From the NCBI GenBank assembly GCA_003868215.1, contig QWDQ01000014.1:186001-250000 (forward strand): a stretch of 64,000 bases of DNA, written 5' to 3'. The stretch comes from Pseudophaeomoniella oleicola. Taxonomy: Eukaryota > Ascomycota > Eurotiomycetes > Phaeomoniellales > Phaeomoniellaceae. The notes beneath the pieces were generated by a model, which saw only the letters and a program-made list of their open reading frames with translations, searched no databases and was not told where the DNA came from. Every line of letters starts with the position of its first letter. Positions within the stretch are counted from its first letter, which is position 1. Shown here one piece after another: positions 31,331 through 43,626 of this stretch. The position numbers and the translations under genes were made by a program.

Positions 31331-32961
31331 TCACAATTTGATCTTGACACCCGCCGTATCTAACCCGACAGCAAACCCCGTCAGCACGGCCGCGTAAGCG
31401 ATCATGACGGCCATACTGGTCGCAGGGCCCATGTCAAGGGTCGGGAAGAGCAGGTTGACGGCGCCGGTGAGCAGGTTTGCGACCAGGAAGATGATTAGGC
31501 CGTTCTTGTTGAAGGCGCGCATGATGCGGGGGGTCGCTTTCGTCGCGGCGGTGGCGGCGGCGGCTTCTTCGCTAGTTTGTTTGGATGGATTGTCGGCGGC
31601 GACGCTGGGGAAGAAGTAGGTTTCGATCAGGCAGAAGAGGAGGATCTGGGATGAGTTGAAGGCTGTCACCCAGAGCACGTAGGGGAGATTGGCCAGACGG
31701 CGAGAGACGCCGAGGCCGAGACCGAGATCAAGGATCGGAAATCCCTTGTCCACCCATGAATCAGGGGTCGGTGGGATGTAGAGGTGCGGAAGCGTTGAGA
31801 TGGAATACAAGAGCCACCAGAGGACAGAACGGAGGAGAAGCGATGAGATGAGAGCGTGGCGGCGGGACTTTGCTGTCTTGTTGATAGCCGATTTCGAGCT
31901 ATCAGTCGAGCTGGAGGTGTGTTCAGGGATGACAACCAGACCTGTCCCACGGCCTGCGAGAAAGATCGCAAGATAACCCAAGAACGAGAATATGCCTTCG
32001 CGGTTCTTGGAAAGTAGCGACTCACCCCTCGGTGAAACGAGAATGTAAGCTTTGAGGTCGGTATTATCGAGAACGATTTCATAGGCTACAGCCAGGATGA
32101 CTGCGAGAGCATCGTATGAAGGTATAGCCACGGTGATACTATGGAAGATCTCCACAAATGGTGGGAGAAAAGCAAGCGTAAAGAAGAAGTTCCAATGAAC
32201 GCCATATTCAGTGACGTGTTCGGCGTAATCGAGACCTTTGACGCTGTAGAGGCGGATCAGACCTAATACACAAAGAGGGATGGAGTGTCGGGTTGCTATG
32301 AGCAGACGTTGGATCAGGGGTTGCTTCGTTGACTTTGCAGCAATGGCTCGCGCCGATACAACACCTGCCGAGAAGACGAAGGAGCCAACACCCATATCCA
32401 TAAGAGACGTACCCCAGTTCTCAACCTTCGCAAATCGACGTGGAAAGATCCTGAAATCAACTGCGAGAATAGCAAGACAGGTTACGATCATCATTGCTCC
32501 GCGATATGTGGTTAAAAATGGTCGGACTGGCATCTGTGTTGTTACAGCTGGTGAAGTTGCAGAAGGAGTGGAGTCCCTGGAGGGAGGGGGTCTCGCTTTC
32601 TTTTGTCCATGCTGCTTAGCTGTAAAGGCTACAAGTATCGCGGGTGAAATGAGCAATACATCCAGTAGTAAAGGCGCCGACGAGTAAATCGTGATGGCGG
32701 AGAGGATGCCACCGACGTTAAGTAGGAAGTCCGTTAAGAATGCAACAAGTCGATATGGGATAAAGAAAGATTTTCTAGCCTGTAGAGCAGACCATAGAAG
32801 TACAGCTGCCTTCAATGTACAGTCAGCATATGATGATAGAGTATAAGAGGTGCATAGGATCATACCGGTGCAACAAGAGTAATAAGAATGATCTCGGAAA
32901 GACTGCCCCCTGATAGATTGGAGACAAAATCCTCCTTCCTTGCCTTGTACGACTTATCCAT
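31331..32961 (-). CDS. GWT1: GPI-anchor inositol acyltransferase Gwt1 (PIG-W)
   Basis: Two exons, 32961-32866 and 32809-31331, split by a 56-nt intron with a CTGAC branch site, giving 524 residues (yeast 490). Gwt1 acylates the inositol ring of glucosaminyl-phosphatidylinositol in the ER, an early step needed to build GPI anchors for wall proteins. It is the target of the antifungal class that includes manogepix. The short first exon encodes [20 protein letters not shown], the typical family N-terminus. The second has about a dozen hydrophobic helices and the conserved [20 protein letters not shown] and [10 protein letters not shown] segments. A Lys/Ser/Thr-rich loop after residue 110 is variable. 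No key segment appears missing. Confidence 0.93.
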
Positions 32962-34754
32962 GGTGATTCGAAAAGAGAAAGCAAGCTATCACTGCAAGCA
33001 TTGTGTTTCCAAGAACAGGTTTGTGCAACAGCGATGAAGATACCATTCCTGTGTGTGTCCTACAAGAAAGGTCAGAGTTTTAGTACTTTCCATGTTTTAC
33101 GTCTTATGAAAATCTGTCATCTCCGGATCCCTGCCGAACATTGTTCCGAAGACCACACGAAGACAGGATAATGACCACTTAAGCCAAGGACTATACTACA
33201 CATCTCGTATTGGCATACTGATCGATGAATACAAGGTAGTTAGATAAGCCATGGTTTCTGAACGTGAAGGTGTCGAGAAGACTACCTGTCCCGAGATTCT
33301 GTTTTGACAGACTCTGCGGGATCTCGGTTTGCCAGACCACCCAACAACACCAATAAGCCGCGTAAAGCCCTTGTTATCTACTTGCGATGTTTCACGGCTC
33401 TTTCGTCTCGCCGTGAAGAGGAATTGGACATTACTAATCTAATTAACATGTATAAGAACGTTCATTACTAGGTACGGAGCATATTGTTCAACACGCTTCG
33501 TTCAAGCCCTACTTCTGTGCTGACCACGCCACTATCGATATGTCCTATTGACGATACAGCACCAACCAAAGCATAAGAGCCCGTTGTGCAAGGTTCCCTA
33601 GTATACACGTGGACTACGGGTGAGCCTGCTTTCCGATCACATCATCAAACAGTGCTGCTTGAAAGCCTCTGGATGGGAGAGAGCCGCGTTAAGCATTGGT
33701 TCTTTCAGAAGCTCGCCAAAAAGTGTAGCATAATGTGCAATGAAAACGGCACCATGCTTGTTACTAACGATGGAAGTAGCCTTCAAGCTATCGCAATCAT
33801 CCTCTTTATCCTTCCAGGTTCGCGTTGGGAGCTTTTATCAACTGAAATTGTCATATCGGCAATGAGTCAGGGGATCTAGATTGCACTTAGAGCCTTGCTG
33901 AAGCTCGTGTACGACCCGAAAACAGGAAACGAGAAGAAAGTTCCTTTGCTCACGATGATCTAGCATTCTGCTCTCAAAGGCGGCAATTGGTTGCCAGATA
34001 GAAACTTCAGATTTGATGTCAGACCTTACATTTGAAGTCCGATGGAAGTCCAAGGCTTTTGGCATCCAAAGATTGCCTCTGGTAATTTAAGATATAGGCG
34101 TCCAGCTCCAATCAGGTAACACATGTTTAACCCCCGGAGAATTTGGATCGATTTTAGGTAAATCTGAAGCAACCTAGATGTGTCTGTAGTAGTGCGAAGG
34201 TGGACCAATGTAGACCAACAGACAGTAGCATAGTCAGATATTAATATCGAAGTCCCGAACACTTCCGCTGTACACTGAAAGGCTGTTGCCAAACTTCGGC
34301 TCCCATGGCGAAGGATCCGATGTTCGGTATATGTAATGTTGCGCAAAGCCGTGGATACCACGCTCAATGGAAGATCAGCGATACAATGACATCTGTATTG
34401 GCTGTTGATGATGAGCCGGATATACCCGTTGGCGCGCATATTTTCGTTGTGGGTTGGAGCGAACAAGAGGTGTGTCTGCGAGAACAGTCCTCGTGAAGAT
34501 TCCAGGTAGGGCTCATCCCAAGATCGAGATGTATGTATAATGTGATGCCCAACCCATCGTCGGTAACACTGAGTCCATCAAATCAATCGCTCACCCATTA
34601 CATCACATGCGCATCTCCTATGCACATGTGAAAAAGAGAAGCAAGATTGTTCTGCACAATCTTTCGACCGGAACGTCATGTATCTAGCGTAGAGATCCCG
34701 GTCGAACTGAGAGGCATACCATGAGAATACTCAGGTGCCATATGTGTGAGCACT
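32962..34754. other. Intergenic: GWT1 promoter and unassigned sequence
   Basis: About 1.8 kb between GWT1 and the Zn2Cys6 gene, both on the minus strand. The longest frames (up to 146 codons at 34026-34466 on the minus strand) have no recognisable motif or clear start. No RNA gene or repeat family noticed. Confidence 0.45.
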
Positions 34755-36492
34755 CTACTCTGGATTCATGTAGTCCGAGGTCTCCAGCATCCTGAGGTAT
34801 TCACTAGCAACTTTCCACCTCATCTCGAGGAGTTTCAATGCTTCCACTATGCTGTTGTAGGACGCGACCATCTCCGGAGTCCCTCTTTCCGAAGCCAGCC
34901 ATGCGTAGGTAGAAGCTGCTTGGTAAAGACTGTCAGCGATCAAGGGACTGATTGCAGCAAGATCGTAAGTCATGGTCCTCTTCAAGTGTTGTGCAAATCT
35001 CAAAACTTCATCAGCTGTGGCTTGGAGACCACTTATGGCAATGGCTTGCATCTCTGTCTCTTCGACAGTATGCTCTCCACGATTTGACTCGGTGCAAGAG
35101 TATGGATCATACAGACTGAGCATTGCGCTATAGCAAAGTGCCATTGCGGTGCTAAGGCGTTCAGGCGCAGCTTCAAATTCACCGGGTAGCAACGTTGCCA
35201 ATGCAGTAATGGTGCGATGAAGCTGCGCTGCCTCAGAGAAGCGGAACGGCGAGTCAAGCGATCTATCGTTCTTATGGGTCACAACCCGCCCTACAAGATG
35301 TGCTGCTTGGCAAGTCCTCGCGAACGCGCCTGCTTTGACACTCGTAGCTGACGAAACGAAGATAGGTTCAGAAGTAACCATTTCCCCTTGATCCCAAGGC
35401 ATATCGTCCGTCGGCAGGACATCGTTGCGCCATGGTCCGTCACTAGCTAATGGATGACCGTAGCTGCCAACATTTACATATCTAGAGTTTCGTGAGCGGC
35501 TGATAACGCCTATCAAAGGCATCTAAGTCTTACCTGTCGAGAATCATGACTGCCCACCAAATTCTGCGGATTTCCTCTTGCTCAGTCCACGTCGGCGGAC
35601 GTTTGGCTACCTGTGGAGCTTCTCTACGGTTGTGAATCCCGATTGCTTGCCCCAGCCGAGCAGAATGACCCGTCGTCAGGAAGGCCGCCGGATATATGCC
35701 GTGACCTATTTCGTACGTAGAGATGAGAATGGATGCCTGGACAAGCTGCGGAGTGATTAAAGCGTTGGCTTCAACTAAAGAAGAAAAGCTCTTCGCTGCC
35801 CAGTAGAGGGGGGCCTCGGATGCCGGAGCACTATCTGGTGGCCGCTCGATCACAAGCTTCATGCATAGAAAAAGGAGTACATAGTCTGCGCCTGGTTCGA
35901 CGTTGGGGTTCGACAGGAGCGTGTACATCCTCTTTTTAGACACCATCGGTAACCAAGTATGGATTGTAAGAAAATACGTGCCCACGATGTGCTGAACGTC
36001 TGTATGTACTCCCAAGTGCGCAAGTACTTCAGGCGGAATACGCAAGCTGGGTCGTGGAACCGTCCGCCGTTGATCTTCAAATGACACAGCGTCTAGAAAG
36101 AACATAGCCGGGAAGGATACTTTCTCTTTGCCCGTGAAGGATGTGACACCGTTCATTCCACTGCTGACTACCTGGGGCGCCATTCCATTGACATTGACCG
36201 CGCCTGCGGACAAGGGCGACATGCTCGAGGAGCTTGCACTTTGTGGGCTCATCAGTAGCTTGTGCTCTAGGTCTTGCACCTTCTGTCGCAACATGGCGAA
36301 ATCATCTGAGCTCGGTGGTGGCGTTATGTCTGAGTAATCGCATATCCTGCCCATGCGAGCGCAAAGACCACATGTAGGCAAAGCCTTGTCGCATCTCCGT
36401 TTCTGTTTTCGGCACGCGGCGCATGCTTGACCGGCCCTCTGTGTAAATGGGGCATTGGTGTCGTCGCTGGTAGAAGATATGGAGGACGCCAT
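34755..36492 (-). CDS. Zn2Cys6 fungal-type transcription factor
   Basis: Two exons, 36492-35534 and 35481-34755, joined across a 52-nt intron at the codon for Arg in AVMILDR/YVNVG, giving 561 residues. The N-terminus has a full binuclear zinc cluster, C24-x2-C27-x6-C34-x6-C41-x2-C44-x6-C51, with the basic RKQKRRC signature of DNA-binding Gal4-type proteins. A short coiled-coil-like stretch (LRQKVQDLEHKLL) follows for dimerisation. From about 140 onward the fungal-specific transcription factor domain is seen, including EIRRIWWAVMILDRYV, a hallmark of that domain. Its target genes cannot be read from the sequence. The SFP1-like gene lies upstream on the same strand, which need not imply a functional link. 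Confidence 0.88.
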
Positions 36493-37658
36493 ATCGAGGG
36501 TTGATACGTGCTATTAGCGAGCCTCGCGACGCCCGAGTCCAGATAGCAACGGGACACTCCGGCTGGGTGGGACCCCGGCGCTCTGGTATACGTGAATTTA
36601 CGCCAGGAGATGCGCGTAAACTGGTTACTCTGGGTATCACTACTGCTGTATGTATTCGCAGTGGTACTTGGGATATGATAGCGAGTTCGCATAGATAAGC
36701 TGCGGGTGCAAGAGATACTGTACGGGACCTAATTAGATACTAGAGTTTGGCAACGGCCCCTGTGGCCCCTTGTACAGTAGATTCGTGACGGAACAGCACG
36801 TCTTCCGTCGAACCACTCATGCTTCCCCACACGCAGGAAACCTACAAATCTACAAATCTACATTGAAAATCTCCACGTACGAATCTATTTTGTGATCGAT
36901 GTCCATCGTTGAGCTCATACCTCTTCGGGTACCCTACCCATACATAAATAATCTCTTATATGTGATAGTTTACAGCTCGCACCGGACAAGGAGGTAGATT
37001 TGCGTTAGATTTGCGCACAGTGGCTATGTATTGGAACCCAAGGTCGGCTCACATCTTATTCGGTAGCATGATACACTCGTTTGTCACCGTCTATCAGACA
37101 TAATGCCCGTATCACCTGGCTCGACGATTCATCTGAGAAGTGAAACAAATCTAACAGACCGCCGAAAAAGCATCTTTTGTAAACCCATAGCTCTCATCGC
37201 CCTGCCTCCTACCCAAAAATACACCCATGACTCCCAAAAGAACGCCGAGCCCACTGTTCCCAGGTACACACGATACGCCGTCAACTTTAAAGTGCAGTTG
37301 TCCGCCTTTGCTAGTAAACCTCGAGAGCCGTGGAGTAGGCTCCATATGCATGAACAAAAGAAAAGAACTCTTTGTAGGAATGAAGCAACGTAGGTCGCCT
37401 TATTGTCGGCGTGGCCCGTCTTCATTAGCGTGAAACGCAGATGGTAGGTGACAAGGCCTTAGCCAGCTGTATCAAATCAAGGACGAAGCCGTAATTCGTG
37501 GCTGCATATATTTGCAGTATATTTGAGGGCGCTGGCACAGATAGTTGCGCGAATACGCGTCAAGGCTAAACTCAGATGCTTGTGTCAGAAAAATCAGAGC
37601 TGCGTTGCTGGAAGGATGAGTCTTATTGTTTCGTCTTCGAAAACCAATTCATTTCCCT
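36493..37658. other. Intergenic: promoter of the Zn2Cys6 gene, 3' flank of SFP1-like gene
   Basis: Nearly 1.2 kb with short overlapping frames only. It contains a two-unit AAATCTAC array. No gene recognised. Confidence 0.5.
36846..36861 (+). repeat. AAATCTAC minisatellite, two units
   Basis: Two perfect units flanked by CTAC, matching the array at 29253-29276. Confidence 0.6.
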
Positions 37659-39804
37659 TTAAGGTCCCAAGCCAGTACTTGGATCAATCGTTTGTGGAGG
37701 GAGTAGCCCTTGCAGGCCTGCCTGGCGAGCGGCAGCATTTGCCGCTTGAAGCTCCGGGTTGCAAGGCGGGGAATGGGCTTTGTGATATTTGAGGCCGTTC
37801 AGATTCTTATACCGTTTGCCACAGGTCTCACATTTGTAGGGTTTCTCCTTCTCCATGCCCATAGTTCCAGGATATGGTGCGGATGTTTCTGGGTCAACAA
37901 TCGAGAATGTACCATCTCCGTTCTCATGCAATCTTTGATTATTATGGCCATGCTAGAAGCAGTCAGCAGAGAAGCGGCATCTGAATAATAATTAAAACTC
38001 ACTGCTTTATGATATTTTAAGCCATTCTGATTCTTATACGCCTTTTCACAGCCAATAACGGGACATCTGAATGGCTTCGGCTCCTCATGTGGCAGAATGT
38101 TCGTCGTGGTATCTGGAAGACCAGCGGCCATCTGTTGCTCGCGGATTCGGCGTGCGATCTCGCTATTGGCGCTATACTGTCCGTTGCCGAGTCTGAATTG
38201 GTTGAAGTTTTGGCTGCTGTGGAATCCTCCAGAACCGCCAGTGGGACTAAAAAGCCGTTTAGCAGGCTCGTCGATGCACAGATCCAACATATCATTGTTC
38301 ATGCCAAAACCTAACCCAAAATTCTGATTACTGTTCAACAGTGGGTTGTTTTGCATCGACATATCGCCCATTGCTCCCAAAAGTGTTTCATCAATTTCAC
38401 CAGGAGTACCTGGAGCGGAAGAATCTGGAGTATGCTGATACTGCTGCATTTGTTGCTGCATAGGATTCGCCATGAGAGTTGGGGTATTTACCGACGACAC
38501 GGTTGGGTTATTTTGCAACGGGCGACCAGCCGATATAGGTGTCGAAGGTTGGGAGTTTCGCAAACCGGACTGACCTTGCATCATGCTTACATTGAGAGGG
38601 GTTATGCGAGGTTGCTTCTGCTGGCCAAAACCTGACTGCGTCGATTGCTGTTCCTGTCCACTGTGGTAGCCGTTAGCTGGCGGAGTAGTGGCATCGCCGT
38701 CCAGCATGGCATCATCCATTTCCATGTCTTCCACAGTATCCATGTCTGGAATGGTCTGCAACTGTGTATTCTGAAACCCTGAGGGCTTTGGCTGTATGGG
38801 TTGACCGTAGCTTTGTCTTGGCGTGGTCTGTGCTGATGGGGTGGCTTGTGACTGAGCCTCCTGACGTTGAGCTTGTTGTTGTACGGCGGCGGCTGCATTG
38901 GTCGCAATAGCAGCGCGGCTATCGGGAATCGCTGGTCTGTCCTGTCCAGCTCTTGATGGCTGGGGTGGCTTTTCAGCGTGAGCTTCTTCATAATGCTGTA
39001 ACAGATCGTGAAGGCTAGGCAGTGTTATGCCACAACATGAAAAGTCGCGCATAAAGTTTGCTTCAAGCTTTGGTAAATATGAAGACGAATGATAGGAAGG
39101 AGACTGGAATGTGAACGGTGATGTGCCCGTCATTATCATGCTATCAAGAAATCAGATTAGCATTGACGCTCGTGCGCTTGAGTCTGGGGAACGTACTCAT
39201 CCCGTATGAAACTTCCTACTGATATTCCACCCCAGCTCATACCTCCTGTCATACTAGCAGCCAGACTCTCCCGACGATTGCGGTCTGACATTCCCATTGA
39301 TATTGGTCTTGAGGAGCCATTCATCCATGACGGAGCACCCATACTCATTGGGTCTGATCGCGACTCTGTTCTTACAAGAGCGTCCGGTCGATCATTCGTT
39401 GTGGCGCCGGTATCGGCATCATTTACAGGCTTCGCTCCTTGGAGAGCTGTAGTGAGGTTTGATTTCTGATCCCGAGGCGACGACGACGCTTGTCGCGTGA
39501 TATCGATGGGCGTTGCCGCCATCGTTTGGGACGGAGGCGAGGCTCCAAATAGCGGAAATGGTTCAGACTCGAGATGCGGCTCTAACAGGGGTGAATCGAC
39601 AGACAGGCTAGAAGTACTGGGCGCTTTGTCGAAGGGTCGTCTAAACCAGGGAAGCGACGAATCCTTTCCAGACCTACGAAGAAGCGACGGAACGAAAGCA
39701 ACTGGTGTACTGATAGAAGGGGTCGACTCGCGGGAAGATGGTCCAATGTCGCTCAAAGATGGAGAACGATGCAGTGGTGGCGGGCTGTCTGCGAGTTCCT
39801 GCAT
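37659..39804 (-). CDS. SFP1-like C2H2 zinc-finger transcription factor
   Basis: Three exons, 39804-39197, 39140-38003 and 37952-37659, with introns of 56 and 50 nt, giving 679 residues. Sfp1-type factors link nutrient and TOR signals to ribosome biogenesis genes in yeast. The middle carries FSCCGITLPSLHDLLQHYEE, a first Cys/His finger-like segment. The end has two paired fingers of the unusual Sfp1 type, FRCPVIGCEKAYKNQNGLKY and YKCETCGKRYKNLNGLKY, each followed by HKAH. The second intron falls inside the His pair of the first of these fingers. The stretch between is Gln/Asn/Pro-rich and probably disordered. I chose the ATG at 39804; the frame is open somewhat further upstream and a 5' exon is possible, since CATGCAG there could also be an acceptor. 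The family call is firm; the exact orthology is less so. Confidence 0.87.
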
Positions 39805-42800
39805 GAATGATGGGGAGAAACAGCTGAACGTCAAAGTCGCAGAGCCTTGATGATAGCGCTACGTGGGCAAGTGTGTATGCAGTTGATGAGGATAAATCGT
39901 GGCGATGTGAGGCCGACGTAAACGGCATTCAAGAGAGCGATGGGCGCTTTAGTGTTAGCCTGAGGAGCGATGTAATAAATGCGGCGTCGGGCGATTACCC
40001 TAGTTGTGCTCTAAATCCGCAAGGCGCTTTCTTTTTAGGGACCACTAAGCCGAGAAACGAGTCACAACTCTAAATTTTTTTTGGATCGAATCGCAAGGGC
40101 AAGTCTCGTCTCGGCAAAAGCTGAATGCGAAGAATGACAGCACTAATTAAAGGCAACCTTGTGTCATGTCTGCTTCCCATGGACAAAAGGAAGGGTGCTT
40201 CTACCGCCGCCATGCCATGCCATTTGTATTGTCTTCAAGTAGAATGCTGTCTAGCTCTCCAAGGGCATCGTGTACGTACGCATCACACTCCGGTCTGAAT
40301 TCCCTGGTATAAAGGATGCTGTGACTTCGATATTCAGTCCATCTAAGGGTAAGTACAGACCCATGTCCGAACGAGGGCCCAGGGAAACCAACCCCATTGT
40401 CTCCGGAAATACTGTAGCGATGCGGTCTGGCATTATGTATAGCTCGGCTTACGGAATGAGAAGGTCTTGTTAAGCCGTGACGGGCCAAGCTTTCTAACAT
40501 CAGTCACACAGTGTTTACGGCTGAGTACATAGTACATGCATAGTAGACATGGTTTCAAGAATACGATCATCACATGGTACGTCGAACAGGGGCGAACGTC
40601 TACTACGTAGTACTACGTAGTACTACGATATGGGGTTGCCACAGGAAGATCGGAACGTTGCGATCTACTCCTAAGCGGTCTTTGATCACAAGGTTCCATG
40701 GATTTTCTGGAAAGCATTTACTTGGTTCGGTGTGCTCGGACAAGGCTCATCTATCATCCATGCATCTAACAGACTATGTTATGCGCTTACTGGTAGGCCA
40801 GGAGTAGGCTACCCTACAAATACTTGTGGCCTTTTAATCTGTTATTGATAGCCCCATACTGCTACAAGGGTAAGCGTTGGGGAGTTATATGGGCCATACT
40901 GCAGTAAGTACCTGAGCGCTGTCCTCCATAGTGAGATGGTACATAATGTAGTCGTTACATGGGCCCGAAACTAAATCCACTAGAGCACATAATTCGTCGG
41001 GCTGGAGACCCTCCAAGTTCTGCCTTCGACGGAAGTTCCGAAAACTTGATCCTCAATACCTTTCATGATCTTGTTGACCAGCCTGTAAATCATTCCGGTT
41101 CGTACTCAATGATGGACATGAAGCTGCTGTCCTTTGACAGTCGAGGCTAGCAGTCTTCGGAGGTCCAAGTGGGAGAATGTATTTGGTGTAAGCTGAATGG
41201 TTGCCGATGATATCCGGAGAAGAAGGCGACAAATAACTATGAGGTAGTAGGTGCTCCTGTTGTAGATAAGTTAGGTATTCGAATATCCATACAATGGAAG
41301 AAGTCCGGCAAAAAAAGCAAAAAGAGGGCTAGTTGACGAGAGCTTGCAGGTAGCATCTCGAGTCCTGAGTCCTTCCATCTGTTCTCCAGTAGGATGGATG
41401 CGTTCGAAGATCACTAGCACCAGAATGGGAGTCTCCTAGGTGATTAAGTGGGCCTGCAGCCACTGGAGACTTGGCCGATGGTCGCAAGTTGCAACTCCCG
41501 TTGCAACAATTTAGGCATCCACACCCCCCTGTTTCCCCTGTCTTGGAACCCTGGTACCAGTCCTAGATCGCTGAGCAATTTCCAGAAGGCTACGATGTCG
41601 GATAGCGCGCCTCAACCGTCGGCGCCCTCACGGGTAAAATAAAAGAGATACCGACGCTATGTCGTACGGGAATACATTGGAATAACAGCAGTGAGATGTG
41701 TTCATGAAGCGTATTGACGTCCAAGAGCTCTTTCTGACAATAGCGAGGGATCGCCCAGACTAGGAGTCAATCCAGGCTTGGAAGTGCCACATATCGTCGT
41801 CGGATGCGTCAAAGTATTTATCTCCCTACAGTAGTATTCTTACCTTCACCATTGTCTAGAGGTATCTTGGTACGTTCATAGACACACCTACCGAGGTAAT
41901 ATTATTGTACAACTAGCCGGTATAGCCGGCGTGGCAAGGCGTCTTTCGATGTTGTTGGGAAAGTTGTCAATCCTACAGTAGATAATATTGACTCGTAAGT
42001 CACATAGTACTCATGGAAGACAACCATACCCCGAGGTTAGGACCCTAGGCGGAAAGATAAATCCATTCAGTTGGATTGGCGGGGAGCAGATGGAGGTTGC
42101 ATGTATCAGTAGATCTTTGATCTGGGCAATTCGAGGGTGGTTGGCCACAGCCAGCGCTGTGCTTACCTATGCGGTATGGAGTAAACAGGTGTATCATAAG
42201 CTGTACAGCCTGCAATATACGTAATGACGAGGTGAGATCTATTGCTCGCTAATCAATGATGTGGTCCTTTAAGGCTTCTCCTCTAGGGGTTTGATTGCTG
42301 ATCAGGAACGCCGAACCAAAACCGGAGATGTAACTGCAACGCATCGAAGTAATCGTTTCTCTCCCTACCATACTCGCCATCTACCATGACGGCGATTCTT
42401 ACGCTTGTCGATCATATTTCGCCGTCATCCTGGAGCATCGAGGCATCGAGGCATGTCGGCTGATGTAAGACAGCCTCAGCACATCAAAGGCACTGCGGCC
42501 CTTCTAAGCTGTCACAGCTATCGGCTTGCACTGTTATTGGTGGCCCGCATGCAGCAATGCAATATGGATCTAGCCTTGATCGGCTGTCGGAAACAGAGGG
42601 TTCCTCTGGTCAACGAGTCAATACCTTACGCAGCAAAAGCGCCCACTATCTGCCGCTTTAGGACAGCCTTGGACCCCAAATCGTCCGACAAACGAGATAG
42701 CGGACCATGCGCCGCTTCTTTTCCACGTGGCGAGGCCGATTACTACAGTAGCATAGGGCCATGAAATGTGTACTAGATATGTGTTTGTGCCTAAGGAAAG

Positions 42801-43626
42801 ATACAATTTCAGATGCAACCTGTAAGACGCATTACATTAAACGTCCATCATGGTGTAGAGCAAGTACATGTTCATGAGGTATTTTGTGATCTTTATGTGG
42901 TCTTGGTGTGGTCCTTGGGCCAGGCCAGAGCAGGTGAATGACTAATTGCCGCTTTGCTATTAAATTCGTTGTAGTCATAAAAAGCTCAAGTTGTGGTCCC
43001 GGGCCCGACAACGCTTGGCATTTGGCCTTTGTGCTTTATCTAATTAAAAGGTTGCAACTAACACCGTTGACAATGTACTTCGTAGTACCATGCTCATATG
43101 GTACTTTAGGCTTTGCCTTTCATTGAAGACCTTTAGGGGGCCTTTGGATCGCGGCACAGAAGATGATTCGTGGCTGAGAGATCGGAAGTGGGCAGTATCA
43201 AACCGATTGTCCTGATATATTAGGACTGTACTACGTACTAACTTAACGTTGGAATTAATTTACACCGGAGGACGCTATGGCGTCTGTCCCTTTTGCCATA
43301 CTGGATCACCAACTGGCATGACCGATTGGATGCGTATCGATACACTCGACCGCCTGCCCGCTTCTTACCCACCGCACTGCTCGCTCTCAATTTGTACTGC
43401 ACTCAAGGCGCACTTCCTGCATTGTCTTTCTAGCGCTGAAACCGTCGGATCTGACAAACAAAGCAATACCTAATATGCCCGTGAATGGCCAGTGGAGTAC
43501 TAGGTAGCTATGCATCTAAAGCTTCAGTACTGTACATGATCCTGGGCATCGCCCAGATGAGATTTTTATGGATCTCTTCGTGATGTGCCTAGATGCGCCA
43601 TGATAAAAGCAGGTATTACCACCCAT
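39805..43626. other. Gene-poor region, no gene recognised
   Basis: About 3.8 kb containing the SFP1-like promoter. It carries a doubled TACGTA palindrome (40601-40623), paired GTTGCAAC palindromes (41488-41495 and 41500-41507) and a small hairpin AGTACCAT/ATGGTACT (43084-43105). Overlapping minus-strand frames at 40201-40500 look slightly protein-like, but no family or gene structure could be assigned. Confidence 0.45.
40601..40623. repeat. Doubled TACGTA palindrome
   Basis: TACTACGTAG occurs twice in tandem, followed by TACTACGA. The core matches 17851-17873, 23 kb away. Confidence 0.6.

Noticed and set aside
40201-40500. Two overlapping minus-strand frames (99 and 60 codons) with protein-like composition
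   Set aside because: No family recognised, no splice structure joining them, and both read the same DNA. At best a gene relic.
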